From positions 62,001-126,000 of the forward strand of contig JADJWD010000006.1 in NCBI GenBank assembly GCA_016716535.1: DNA of 64,000 nucleotides, written 5' to 3'. A program made the position numbers and the translations under genes. The notes under the pieces are model-generated. The model saw only the letters and a list, made by a program, of their open reading frames with translations. It did no database searches and was not told the origin of the DNA. The stretch's first letter is position 1. Each line of letters starts with the position of its first letter. Source of the stretch: Betaproteobacteria bacterium. GTDB taxonomy: Bacteria > Pseudomonadota > Gammaproteobacteria > Burkholderiales > Burkholderiaceae_C. Below, piece by piece: positions 35,270 to 43,923 of this stretch.

Positions 35270-36250
35270 TCACTTGATCCAGCCTTTTTCCTTGTAGAAG
35301 CGGGCCGCGCCTTCGTGCAGCGGCGCCGACAGGCCGTCCTTGACCATGTTCTCGGGCTTCAGGTGCGCCAGCGCCGGGTGCAGCTTCTTGAACTCTTCGA
35401 AGTTGTCGAACACCGCCTTGACGACCTGGTAGACGGTGTCGGCCGGCGCCTTCGACGAAGCGACGACGGTGGCCAGCACGCCGTAGGTCTCGGTGGCCTG
35501 CGGGTTGTTCGGGTACAGGCCGGCGGGGATCGTCGTCTTCGCGTAGTAGGGCTTGTCGGCGACGAGCTTGTCGACCGCAGCACCGGTGAGCGAGACGAGC
35601 TTCGCGCCGCACGAGGTGGTCGGGTCCTGGATGTTGGCGCTGGGGTGGCCGACGGCGTAGAAGAAGCCGTCGATCTTGCCGTCGCACAGCGCCGGGCCGT
35701 GTTCGTCGGCTTTCAACTCGGAGGCGAGCGAGAAGTCCGAGGGCTTCCAGCCCATCGCGCCGAGCAGCTCGTCCATCGACGCACGCGTGCCGCTGCCCGG
35801 GTTGCCGACGTTGAAGCGCTTGCCCTTGAAGTCGGCGAAGCCCTTGACGTTGGCTTCCTTGCGCGCGACGACGGTGAACGGCTCGGGGTGCACCGAGAAC
35901 ACGGCGCGCAGGTCGCCATAGGCCCCCGCGTCCTTGAACTGCGCCATGCCCTTCGTGGCGTTGAACTGCACGTCGCTTTGCGCAAAGCCGAGGTCCAGCT
36001 CGCCGGCCTTGATCGTGTTGACGTTGAACACCGAGCCGCCGGTCGACTCGACCGAGCAGCGGATGCCGTGCTTGGCGCGGTCCTTGTTGACGAGGCGGCA
36101 GATGGCGCCGCCGGCGGCGTAGTAGACGCCCGTGACGCCGCCGGTGCCGACGGTGATGAACTTCTGCTGCGCGAAAGCCGCCGGCGCGGCGGCGAACGTG
36201 CCGGCGGCGAGCGCGGCGGCAGCGGTGACGGTGGCGAGGGTGAGTCGCAT
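35270..36250 (-). CDS. TAXI family TRAP transporter solute-binding protein
   Basis: Periplasmic receptor of 326 residues, signal peptide MRLTLATVTAAAALAAGTFA with cleavage after AFA. The mature start QKFITVGTGGVTGVYYAAGG is the TAXI signature (shortened: TVGTGGVTGVYYAAGG), with ICRLVN, VESTGGSVFNVNTI and LGFAQSDVQ following. It delivers a small anionic solute to the fused permease encoded downstream. Ligands of TAXI receptors are often glutamate or other dicarboxylates; not provable here. The long in-frame extension to 36622 is a shadow of the aminotransferase. Confidence 0.95.
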   Translation of the reverse strand: MRLTLATVTAAAALAAGTFAAAPAAFAQQKFITVGTGGVTGVYYAAGGAICRLVNKDRAKHGIRCSVESTGGSVFNVNTIKAGELDLGFAQSDVQFNATKGMAQFKDAGAYGDLRAVFSVHPEPFTVVARKEANVKGFADFKGKRFNVGNPGSGTRASMDELLGAMGWKPSDFSLASELKADEHGPALCDGKIDGFFYAVGHPSANIQDPTTSCGAKLVSLTGAAVDKLVADKPYYAKTTIPAGLYPNNPQATETYGVLATVVASSKAPADTVYQVVKAVFDNFEEFKKLHPALAHLKPENMVKDGLSAPLHEGAARFYKEKGWIK

Positions 36251-36329
36251 GAGGTAATGCTCCTGAAGCAGGTGAAGGTGGATTGGAGTGGTCTTGCAGT
36301 GACGCCGGGAAAACGGCCGGGGCCGATTC

Positions 36330-37652
36330 TCAGCGCGGCAGCACGGCTTCGATGGCCGCGGCCATCTTGTCTGCCAACTCCTCGAGGTGCGCGATGGTGC
36401 AGACGAAGGGCGGCGCAAGCAATACGTGATCGCCCTCGGCGCCGTTGACCGTGCCGCCCATGGGATAACACAACAGGCCACGCTCCATCGCCGCGGCCTT
36501 GATGCGCGCGTGGGTTCGGTCGGCCGGCGGCAGCGGCACGCGCGTCTCGCGGTCGGCCACGAGTTCGATGCCGAGGAAAAGGCCACGCCCGCGCAGGTCG
36601 CCCACCTTCGGATGGTTGCCAAGGCGCTCGTGCAATGCCTGCATCAGCCGCCCGCCGTGGGTGCGCACCTGCGGCAGCAGGCGCCGGATCTCGCCCTGCA
36701 CGGCCAGCGCCGCCGCGCACGCCACCGGGTGCCCGAGGTAGGTGTGTCCGTGCTGGAAGAAGCCGCTGCCCGCGCGCATCGCCTCGACGATGCGGCCGTT
36801 GACGAGCACCGCGCCGATCGGCTGGTAGCCGGCGCCCAGGCCCTTGGCGATCACTTCGATGTCGGGGCGCACACCGTCCTGCTCGCTCGCGTGCAGCGTG
36901 CCGGTGCGGCCCATGCCGCACATCACCTCGTCGAGGATCAGCAGCACGCCGTGCCGGTCGCAGATCTCGCGGATGCGCGGCCAGTAGCCGGGCGCGGCCG
37001 GCACCGCGCCGAGCGTCGCGCCGACCACCGGCTCGGCGATGAAGGCGGCGACGTGGTCGGGCCCGAGGCGCAGGATCGCCGCCTCGAGTTCGTCGGCCAT
37101 GCGCCGGCCGTATTGATCGGACGTTTCGCCCTCGCGCCGGCCGCGGTACTCGTAGCACTCGCCGATGTGCTCGATCTGCTCGAGCAGAAGCGACGGGAAC
37201 TGCGCGCGCCGCCAGCGGTTGCCGCCGGCCGACAACGCGCCGAGCGTGTTGCCGTGGTAGCTCTGCCAGCGCGCGATGACGCGGTTCTTCTGCGGCCGGC
37301 CGGTCTCGTGGAAGTACTGCACCGCCATCTTCAGCGCCGCCTCGACACCCTCGCTGCCGCCGCTGACGAAGTAGACGTGATCGATGCCCTCGGGCGCGTG
37401 CGCCACGAGGTCGTCGGCCAGCGCCTCGGCCGGCTCGCTCGTGAAGAACGAGGTGTGCGCGTACTCGAGCTTCTTCACCTGCTCGGCGACCGCTGCAACG
37501 ACGGCCGGATGGCCATGCCCGAGGCAAGAGACGGCGGCGCCGCCGCTGCCGTCGAGATAGCGCTTGCCGTCGCGGTCGATCAGGTACGGCCCCTCGCCGG
37601 CGACGGCCACGGGATACGCCTGGCGCAGGTGGCGATGGAAGACGTGGGTCAT
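36330..37652 (-). CDS. Class III (omega) aminotransferase, aspartate aminotransferase family
   Basis: 440-residue PLP enzyme from MTHVFHRHLRQAYP. Family signatures: DGSGGAAVSCLGHGHP (N-terminal), FVSGGSEGVEAALKM (PLP phosphate cup), RWQSYHGNTLGAL, and LLILDEVMCGMGRTG with the PLP-binding Asp; the Schiff-base lysine is in EVIAKGLGAGYQP. It transfers amino groups from a non-alpha or beta-amino compound to a keto acid. It is 80 bases upstream of the TAXI gene on the same strand, so the set aminotransferase-TAXI-permease-racemase may import and use one amino compound. Start 37676 is an alternative. Confidence 0.92.
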   Translation of the reverse strand: MTHVFHRHLRQAYPVAVAGEGPYLIDRDGKRYLDGSGGAAVSCLGHGHPAVVAAVAEQVKKLEYAHTSFFTSEPAEALADDLVAHAPEGIDHVYFVSGGSEGVEAALKMAVQYFHETGRPQKNRVIARWQSYHGNTLGALSAGGNRWRRAQFPSLLLEQIEHIGECYEYRGRREGETSDQYGRRMADELEAAILRLGPDHVAAFIAEPVVGATLGAVPAAPGYWPRIREICDRHGVLLILDEVMCGMGRTGTLHASEQDGVRPDIEVIAKGLGAGYQPIGAVLVNGRIVEAMRAGSGFFQHGHTYLGHPVACAAALAVQGEIRRLLPQVRTHGGRLMQALHERLGNHPKVGDLRGRGLFLGIELVADRETRVPLPPADRTHARIKAAAMERGLLCYPMGGTVNGAEGDHVLLAPPFVCTIAHLEELADKMAAAIEAVLPR

Positions 37653-37715
37653 CGGGGAAGTATCGCTCCAATGCACGGCGGCGCCGCGCTAGGATGAAGC
37701 GTCACCCTGCTGCCG

Positions 37716-38837
37716 TTGTCGGCCCGAACCATGCCTTGCAGCCTCGCATTCGTCTCGCGGTGCCGCCGCGGCTTCGTCGGCGTCTTTGGTGTCGCGTGGC
37801 GTCTGGCGTGGCGTGCGGCCACCTTCGCCGTTGCCGCGGTGATCGCCCTCGTGATCGGCACGCCCGCCACCGCGCAGGTCGCCTCGCCGCACGCGATCGA
37901 CATCCCGCGCTGGTTCACCGAGAGCTTTCTCGACTTCAAGGACGAGGTCGCCGAAGCGGCGCGCGCCAACAAGCGCGTCATGATCTACTTCGGCCAGGAC
38001 GGCTGCCCGTACTGCAAGGCGCTGATGGTCGCCAACTTCGGCGGCGGCACGCCGGCCTCGCGCGAGATCACCGCGAAGACGCAGAAGCACTTCGTCGCGA
38101 TCGCGCTGAACCTCTGGGGCGACCGCGAGACGACGTGGCTCGACGGCACGCGCGCCCCCGAGAAGGAACTCGCGCGGCGCCTGGCGGTGCAGTTCACGCC
38201 GACATTGATGTTCCTGGACACCGACGGCCGCGTGATGCTGCGGCTCAACGGCTACCAGCCGCCCGAGCGCTTCGGCCCGATCCTCGACTGGCTGGTCGGC
38301 GGGCACGCGCGCAGCGAGTCGCTGGCGGACTACCTTGCGACGCGCGATGTCAAGGCCGCGCCGACGCCTGCACCGAAGGGTGCCTACCTGATGCGCAACG
38401 CCGCGGCGCTGGCGCGCAAGCCCGGCGGCAAGCCGCTGGCGGTGATGTTCGAGTCCGACCGCTGCGCGCCGTGTGCCGAGTTGCATCGCGAGGCGTTCCA
38501 GCGGCCGACGATGAAGCCGCTCCTGGGGCGCTTCGACGTCGCGCGCCTCGTGCCCGGGCAGCCGGCGCGGCTCACGTCGCCGGCCGGCGCGGCGGTGGAC
38601 GGCAAGGCCTTCGCGCGCGATCTGCAGATCACGCTGCACCCCACGGTCGTCTTCTTCGACGACGGCGGCCGCGAGGTCTTCCGCTTCGACGGCTACATGC
38701 GTCCGTTCCACGTCGAAAGCGCCTTCGAGTACGTGGCCACCGGCGCGTACCGCCGCGAACCGCAGTTCCAGCGCTACCTGCAGGCGCGCGCCGAGCGGCT
38801 GCGCGAGGCCGGCAAGCCGATCGACCTGTGGCGTTAG
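37716..38837 (+). CDS. Secreted protein with two thioredoxin-like domains
   Basis: 373 residues with a long N-terminal signal/anchor (FAVAAVIALVIGTPATA, about residues 37-53). The first thioredoxin domain (about 65-205) has the redox motif GQDGCPYCKALM and the cis-Pro in FTPTLMFLD; the second (about 235-350) has SDRCAPCAELH and a cis-Pro in LHPTVVFFD. The first resembles SoxW-type periplasmic thioredoxins. The tandem arrangement suggests a periplasmic disulfide reductase or relay; its partner is unknown. It is divergent from the aminotransferase gene with 63 bases between the starts. Confidence 0.88.
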   Translation: MSARTMPCSLAFVSRCRRGFVGVFGVAWRLAWRAATFAVAAVIALVIGTPATAQVASPHAIDIPRWFTESFLDFKDEVAEAARANKRVMIYFGQDGCPYCKALMVANFGGGTPASREITAKTQKHFVAIALNLWGDRETTWLDGTRAPEKELARRLAVQFTPTLMFLDTDGRVMLRLNGYQPPERFGPILDWLVGGHARSESLADYLATRDVKAAPTPAPKGAYLMRNAAALARKPGGKPLAVMFESDRCAPCAELHREAFQRPTMKPLLGRFDVARLVPGQPARLTSPAGAAVDGKAFARDLQITLHPTVVFFDDGGREVFRFDGYMRPFHVESAFEYVATGAYRREPQFQRYLQARAERLREAGKPIDLWR

Positions 38838-38913
38838 CGGGCGCCTTGGCGGGCGCTGGTCGCTGCACGCTCGCCTTGGCGAGCGCCTGGTCGCTACGCG
38901 CTCGCCTTGGCGA
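38838..38913. repeat. Short tandem repeat of about 30 bases, three copies
   Basis: The core CGCCTTGGCG recurs at 38842, 38872 and 38903, spaced 30 and 31 bases apart, with GGTCGCT also repeated. The last two copies contain the inverted repeat CGCTCGCC-TT-GGCGAGCG. The array fills the space between the convergent thioredoxin and MetY genes and supplies the final codons of the latter (ALAKASA), so it may serve as a two-way transcription end. Confidence 0.65.
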
Positions 38914-40177
38914 GCGCCTGATCTATATCCCACAGGATGTCGTCGATGTGCTCGAGCCCGACCGAGATGCGCACCATCTCCGGCGTCACGCCGGCGGCGC
39001 GCTGCTGCGCGGGGTCGAGCTGACGGTGCGTCGTGCTGGCCGGGTGGCTGACGAGCGTGCGCGTGTCGCCGATGTTGACGAGGTGGCTCATGAACTGCGC
39101 GCCCTCGATGAAGCGCACGCCGGCTGCTTCGCCACCTTTCACGCCGAATGCGAGAAGCCCCGACGCGCCCTTCATCTGCCGCGCCAGCAGCGCGTGCTGC
39201 GGGTGGTCTTCGAGCCCGGGATAGTTGACGAAGCTGACGCGCGGGTCGCCGCGCAAGAACTTCGCCACCGCCAGGGTGTTGGCGCAGTGCCGTTCCATGC
39301 GCAGCGGCAGCGTCTCCACGCCTTGCAGCACGAGCCAGGCGCTCATCGGCGCGAGCGCCGCACCGTGCACGCGCAGGCCCTCCATGCGGCAGCGCATCGT
39401 GAAGCCGAAGTCGCCGAAGGTCTCGTAGAACCTGACGCCGTGGTAGCCGGGCGAGGGCTCGGTCATGCCCGGGAACTTGCCGTTGTCCCAGGGAAACGCG
39501 CCGCCTTCGACGATGACGCCGCCGAGCGTCGTGCCGTGGCCGGCGAGGTACTTCGTCGCGCTGTGCACGACGATGTCGGCACCCAGCGCGATCGGCGTGC
39601 ACAGCGCCGGGCTCGGCACCGTGTTGTCGACGACGAGCGGCACGCCGTGCGCGTGCGCCACGTCGGCGATGGCAGCGATGTCGAGCACGACGAGGCTCGG
39701 GTTGCCGAGCGTCTCGGCGAAGACGGCGCGGGTCGTCGGCCGCATCGCCGCGGCGAAGGCCTCGGGCTTCGTCGCATCGACGAACGTCGTCTCGATGCCG
39801 AACTTCTTCAGGTTGACGGCCAGCATCGTCACGCTGCCGCCGTACAGCGCGCCGGCGGCGACGAGGTGGTCGCCGGCTTGCAGCAGCGTCAACAGCGCCG
39901 TCGACTCGGCCGCCATACCCGAGGCGCAGGCCACCGCGGCGCGGCCGCCTTCGAGCGCGGCGACACGCTCCTCGAGCGCCGCCACCGTCGGGTTGCTCAG
40001 TCGCGAGTAGACGTTGCCGAACGTCTGCAGATTGAACAGGTGCGCCGCGTGCTCGGCGCTGTCGAAGACGAAGCTCGTCGTCTGGTAGATCGGCAGCGCG
40101 CGCGCGCCGGTGGCGGCGTCAGGGATCTGCCCGGCGTGGATCGCAAGCGTCTCGGGCTTGAAGACGTGGTCGGCCAT
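38894..40177 (-). CDS. metY: O-acetylhomoserine aminocarboxypropyltransferase (sulfhydrylase)
   Basis: PLP enzyme of 427 residues that makes homocysteine directly from O-acetylhomoserine and sulfide. The start MADHVFKPETLAIHAGQ and the segment IYQTTSFVFDSAEHAA are MetY-like. PLP motifs: CASGMAAESTAL, YGGSVTML, NPSLVVLD, and the lysine in HSATKYLAGHGTT. It ends in SHPASTTHRQL and RISVGLEHIDDI. The length (427) and the GVIVEGGAFPW insertion fit MetY rather than MetB or MetZ. It stands apart from other methionine genes; the last codons lie in a tandem repeat. Confidence 0.92.
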   Translation of the reverse strand: MADHVFKPETLAIHAGQIPDAATGARALPIYQTTSFVFDSAEHAAHLFNLQTFGNVYSRLSNPTVAALEERVAALEGGRAAVACASGMAAESTALLTLLQAGDHLVAAGALYGGSVTMLAVNLKKFGIETTFVDATKPEAFAAAMRPTTRAVFAETLGNPSLVVLDIAAIADVAHAHGVPLVVDNTVPSPALCTPIALGADIVVHSATKYLAGHGTTLGGVIVEGGAFPWDNGKFPGMTEPSPGYHGVRFYETFGDFGFTMRCRMEGLRVHGAALAPMSAWLVLQGVETLPLRMERHCANTLAVAKFLRGDPRVSFVNYPGLEDHPQHALLARQMKGASGLLAFGVKGGEAAGVRFIEGAQFMSHLVNIGDTRTLVSHPASTTHRQLDPAQQRAAGVTPEMVRISVGLEHIDDILWDIDQALAKASA

Positions 40178-40253
40178 GCGGGCATGCTAGCCGACCGGCC
40201 CGCCCGTTTCAGGCCCTCGGCCCGCAAGCTTCCGCCCTTCAGGCCCTGGCGAT

Positions 40254-42014
40254 TCAGAACAGCGCGCCGCCGTGCGGCCGCACGCGGCGCAGCCACTGCT
40301 CGAGCATCATCAGCACCCACACCATCACGCCGTAGTAGCCCGGGTGCTCGGGCAGCTTCTTGTCGACGAGCGTGGCGACGAACTCCGGGCGCACGATGCC
40401 GCGCGTGCCCAGGCTCGAAAGCGAGTCGCGCGCCAGCGCCTTGAGGCCGGCATGTTCGTTGGCCCAGACGCCGAACGGCAGGCCGAAGCCCTGCTTCTTC
40501 TTCGTGATGATCTCGTCGGGCAGGAAGCCGCGCAGCGCCTCCTTGAAGAACCAGCGCAGCTTCAGGCCCTTAAGCTTGTACTCGGCCGGCAGCTTCAGCG
40601 AGAACGCGAGCAGCTCGTCGGCGAGGAACGGGTAGCGCACGTCGACACCGGCCAGCGCGGTGGCACCGCGCACCTTCGGCAGGTCGCTGTCGGCCAGCGT
40701 GAAGCGCCAGTCGAAGGCGAGCGAGCGGTTGACCTCGCTGCGCGTGTCGGCCCAGTCCCACACCTGGCGGCGCAGGCGCGCCGGCGCACCTTCGTCGATG
40801 CGCGCGCGGAACTCGGGCGTCAGCACGTCGGCCAGCCCGAGGTAGACGACGAGGTTCAGCAGGTCGTCGCGCCCGGGCATCGGCACCTTGGCCTGCTCGA
40901 TGTAGCTCTTGCCCTTCTTCAGCAAGGGCAGCGTGCCGAGCGGCGTGCCTTCGAGCAGCGGCTCGAGCAGCCCGCGGCGCAGCGGCGCGGGCACGCCCTG
41001 GTACCAGCCGAAGACACGCTGCTTGGCGTAGCGGCTGTTGCCGCCGAAGAGCTCGTCGCCGCCGTCGCCGGCGAGCAGGCGCGTGACGCCGTCGTCGCGC
41101 GCGCGCCTGGCGCAGCAGGTCGCCGGCAGCACCGAGCTGTTGCCGAACGGCTGGTCGTAGCTCTGCGCGACTTCGGCGATGCCGGCCACGAGGTCCTCCG
41201 GCGTCACGTAGTACTCGTGATGCACGGTGCCGAAGTGCCTGGCGGCGATGCGCGCAAAGGCCATCTCGTCGTAGCCCTGCGCCGCGAAGCCGATCGAGTA
41301 GGTGTGCGCCGGCCGGCCGGCCACCTTGCCGATCAGGCCGGCGACGGTGGAGCTGTCGGTGCCGCCGGAGAGGAAACACGCCGGCACGCCGCCGTCGAGG
41401 TCGCGCTTGACCGCTGCTTCGAGCGTGGCGCGGAACTCGTCGCGCAGCGCCTCGAACGTCTGCCCGGGCCGCCCGCGGTCTTCGAAAGTCGGCGTCCAGT
41501 ACGGCCGCACGCTGAGCTGGCCGCCCTCGAACCAGGCGACGTGGCCGGCGGGCAGGCGCTGCACGTCCTTGAAGACGGTTCGCGGCGCCGGGATGCAGTG
41601 GAAGAAGAGGTAGTCGAAGACGGCCTGCGGGTCGAGCGCATCGAGCGGCCCGGCGAGGTCGTCGGCACGCTCGGCGAAGCGCAGTTCGCCGCCATGCACT
41701 CGGTGGCAGATCGTGTGCATCGCGAAGCGGTCGACGGCGACGAGCGTGCGGCCGCTCGCGGCGTCGTGATGGCCGAACGCGAAGGGGCCCTTCAGTTGTG
41801 CGACGGCGGCGATGGCGGCGTCGCGACCGCGCGCGACAGCTTCGGCGATGCCCGGCGGCACGGTGCCTGCCGTCGTCGGCGCTGTCGCCCGAGAAGCCGA
41901 AGAAGCCGAAGAAGCCGAGGCGTTCGACGAGTTCGCGGCGGCCGACGCAGCGAGCCGCTCGGCGGCCGAAGTGATGAGGCTCAAGGGATCACCTGCCTGC
42001 TGAGGACCGGGCAT
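40254..42014 (-). CDS. Asparagine synthetase-like protein without the glutaminase nucleophile
   Basis: 586 residues if it starts at 42014. The C-terminal synthetase domain is intact (PPi loop FLSGGTDSSTVAGL, LAGDGGDELFGGNSRY, KKKQGFGLPFGVW). The N-terminal Ntn glutaminase is broken: no Cys2 is present, residues about 20-75 are a low-complexity Ala/Ser stretch (ASAAANSSNASASSASSAS), and only the end of the glutaminase fold is recognisable (GPFAFGHHDAASGRTLVAVD). Glutamine hydrolysis is therefore not expected; ammonia-dependent amidation, or a partner glutaminase, is possible. No biosynthetic cluster is adjacent. The start is uncertain and could be further downstream. Confidence 0.85.
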   Translation of the reverse strand: MPGPQQAGDPLSLITSAAERLAASAAANSSNASASSASSASRATAPTTAGTVPPGIAEAVARGRDAAIAAVAQLKGPFAFGHHDAASGRTLVAVDRFAMHTICHRVHGGELRFAERADDLAGPLDALDPQAVFDYLFFHCIPAPRTVFKDVQRLPAGHVAWFEGGQLSVRPYWTPTFEDRGRPGQTFEALRDEFRATLEAAVKRDLDGGVPACFLSGGTDSSTVAGLIGKVAGRPAHTYSIGFAAQGYDEMAFARIAARHFGTVHHEYYVTPEDLVAGIAEVAQSYDQPFGNSSVLPATCCARRARDDGVTRLLAGDGGDELFGGNSRYAKQRVFGWYQGVPAPLRRGLLEPLLEGTPLGTLPLLKKGKSYIEQAKVPMPGRDDLLNLVVYLGLADVLTPEFRARIDEGAPARLRRQVWDWADTRSEVNRSLAFDWRFTLADSDLPKVRGATALAGVDVRYPFLADELLAFSLKLPAEYKLKGLKLRWFFKEALRGFLPDEIITKKKQGFGLPFGVWANEHAGLKALARDSLSSLGTRGIVRPEFVATLVDKKLPEHPGYYGVMVWVLMMLEQWLRRVRPHGGALF

Positions 42015-42138
42015 TTTGGGTGCAGCCCCTGCGCCACGACGCCTGGCCACGGCGCACAGGCGCCGCCGCGGTGAAGCCTGTCACGGCCGGCCAGCGACCG
42101 ACACCGCGACCGACACCACGACCGGGCCGCGCAACGCG

Positions 42139-43752
42139 TCACGCCGCCCGGCGCGTGCGCCCGCGGCCTTCGGCCTTGGCCCGGTACAGCGCCTCGTCGG
42201 CGGCCTGCAACAACTGCGGCAGGTCGAAGCCGCCGGCCGCTGCGTCGGCCACGCCGGCCGAGAAGCCGGTGGGGCGCGGCAGGCCGCCCAGCGGCCGCTC
42301 GCCCAGGTGCGCCTGCAGCAGCGCCAGGCGCTGCTCGGCCATCGCCACGTCCAGGCCCGGCAGCACGAGCACGAACTCCTCGCCGCCCACGCGGAACACC
42401 GCGTCGCCGGCGCGCACCGAGGTGCGCAGCTCGGCGGCAAAGTCGCGCAGCACGGCGTCACCGGCGGCGTGGCCGTGGTCGTCGTTGATGCGCTTGAAGT
42501 GATCCAGGTCCAGCAGCGCCAGCGTCAGCACGGCGTGGCTGCGCGCCTCGCGCTCGAACCACTGCTCGAGCGCGCGGCGGTTCCACAGGCCCGTCAGCGC
42601 GTCGCGCATCGCCTGGTCGCGCCACTGGTCGCGCTCGGCCTCGTTCTCGGCCAGCCGTTCGGCAAGGCGCTGCACGCTGTGTCGGCGCTCGCTCTCGCGC
42701 TCGGTCACGTCGTGCAGTTGCACCAGCAGGCCGAGCGGCCTGCGCGGCTCGCCGAGCGGCTCGACGTGTACCTCGAACTGCCGCTCGGGCGCGCCGATCG
42801 TGATCAACGCGTTGCCGGCGGTGTCTTGCAGCCGACGCTCGAGCGCCTGCCCGAAGACGGGCCACGCGGCCAGGGGCGAGCCGAGCGTAGGCGCCACCCC
42901 GGCCAGCGCCTGCGCCGCGCGGTTGGCTTCGAGCACGCGGCCGTCGGCGTCGATGACGAGCACCGGGTCGGGCAGATGCGTGAACAGCGCCTGCGTGGCC
43001 ACCGGCACGAGGCTGAAGACCTGGCTGCGTGTCGCCAGCCACCCGAAGCCGACCATCACGAACGAGAACGCGAGGCTGGTCGGGTCGGCGCCGAACAACC
43101 GCCAGCCGTGGCGCAGGAAGGCGTAGTTGGCCGCCAGCGGCACGGTCATCAGGACGAGGAACGCGGCCCACTGGCGCCGCCGGCCCGGCGGCGTCGTGCG
43201 CAAGCCGCGCAGCGCCAGCGCGTAGGCCAGCATCATCCAGGCGTAGCCTGAAGCGACGCCGGCGTAGAACAGCGGCCCGTAGTCGTAGCGCGCGCGCGGC
43301 AGGCCGGCGATCGGCGGCGTCAGCGCCGTTGCCGGCCCGTACCACAGCCCGTGTGCGCTGTTGGACAACGCCAGCGCCAGCAGCACGAGCGTCGGCGCCG
43401 CATACAGCCAGCGCAGCCGCCACGGCGGCTCGTGCGGCTTGGTGTGCAGGTACTGGTAGAGGAAGAGCGTCCACAGCGCCGGCTGCAGCAGCACGACGCT
43501 CCAGCCGACAAGGCCGAGCGTCGTCTTGCAGCCGATGTCGGGCGCGGCGTTCTCGGCCAGGCTGATCATCAGCCACAGCGCGAGCGCGCCGCACAGCACC
43601 GCAAACGACCGCTGGCCGGAAAACGGACGCCGGCCCAGCGCCCAGGCCGCCAGCACGACGAGCCCGCCGGCCGTGACGACGCGCAGCGTCATGTCCGGCG
43701 TGGCCTGCCAGACGGTGCGCGTGCAGGCCAGGAAGTCGAGGCTGGGCGTCAT
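42139..43752 (-). CDS. 7TM-PAS-GGDEF diguanylate cyclase
   Basis: 537 residues. Seven hydrophobic segments (about 25-235) with the pattern of the N-terminal 7TM histidine-kinase module (NSAHGLWYG is characteristic), then a PAS domain (HLPDPVLVIDADGRVLEANRA, about 255-360, shortened), a short coiled coil, and a GGDEF domain (AMRDALTGLWNRRALEQ) with RVGGEEFVLVLPG near residue 465. Cyclic di-GMP synthesis is expected. It is 25 bases from the tRNA gene and faces the same way as the asparagine synthetase gene. Ligand unknown. Confidence 0.92.
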   Translation of the reverse strand: MTPSLDFLACTRTVWQATPDMTLRVVTAGGLVVLAAWALGRRPFSGQRSFAVLCGALALWLMISLAENAAPDIGCKTTLGLVGWSVVLLQPALWTLFLYQYLHTKPHEPPWRLRWLYAAPTLVLLALALSNSAHGLWYGPATALTPPIAGLPRARYDYGPLFYAGVASGYAWMMLAYALALRGLRTTPPGRRRQWAAFLVLMTVPLAANYAFLRHGWRLFGADPTSLAFSFVMVGFGWLATRSQVFSLVPVATQALFTHLPDPVLVIDADGRVLEANRAAQALAGVAPTLGSPLAAWPVFGQALERRLQDTAGNALITIGAPERQFEVHVEPLGEPRRPLGLLVQLHDVTERESERRHSVQRLAERLAENEAERDQWRDQAMRDALTGLWNRRALEQWFEREARSHAVLTLALLDLDHFKRINDDHGHAAGDAVLRDFAAELRTSVRAGDAVFRVGGEEFVLVLPGLDVAMAEQRLALLQAHLGERPLGGLPRPTGFSAGVADAAAGGFDLPQLLQAADEALYRAKAEGRGRTRRAA

Positions 43753-43776
43753 GCAACCCCGCAGCGCTGATGGATC

Positions 43777-43851
43777 TGGTGGGCGGTGCAGGGTTCGAAC
43801 CTGCGACCCCTGCCGTGTGAAGGCAGTGCTCTACCGCTGAGCTAACCGCCC
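43777..43851 (-). tRNA. tRNA-Val (anticodon CAC)
   Basis: On the minus strand the acceptor GGGCGGT pairs with ACCGCCC, the D-arm has TAGCTCAGCGGTAGAGC, the anticodon stem CTGCC/GGCAG encloses TTCACAC with anticodon CAC, and the T-arm GCAGG-TTCGAAC-CCTGC is canonical. CCA is encoded at 43779-43777. The 75-base cloverleaf is complete. Confidence 0.96.
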
Positions 43852-43923
43852 GGCTGGCGCCTCGCTGAGGGTGCATCGACGTCGGGACTCGATGCGCGCG
43901 AAGGCTGCCGGAAGAGGCGGCGA

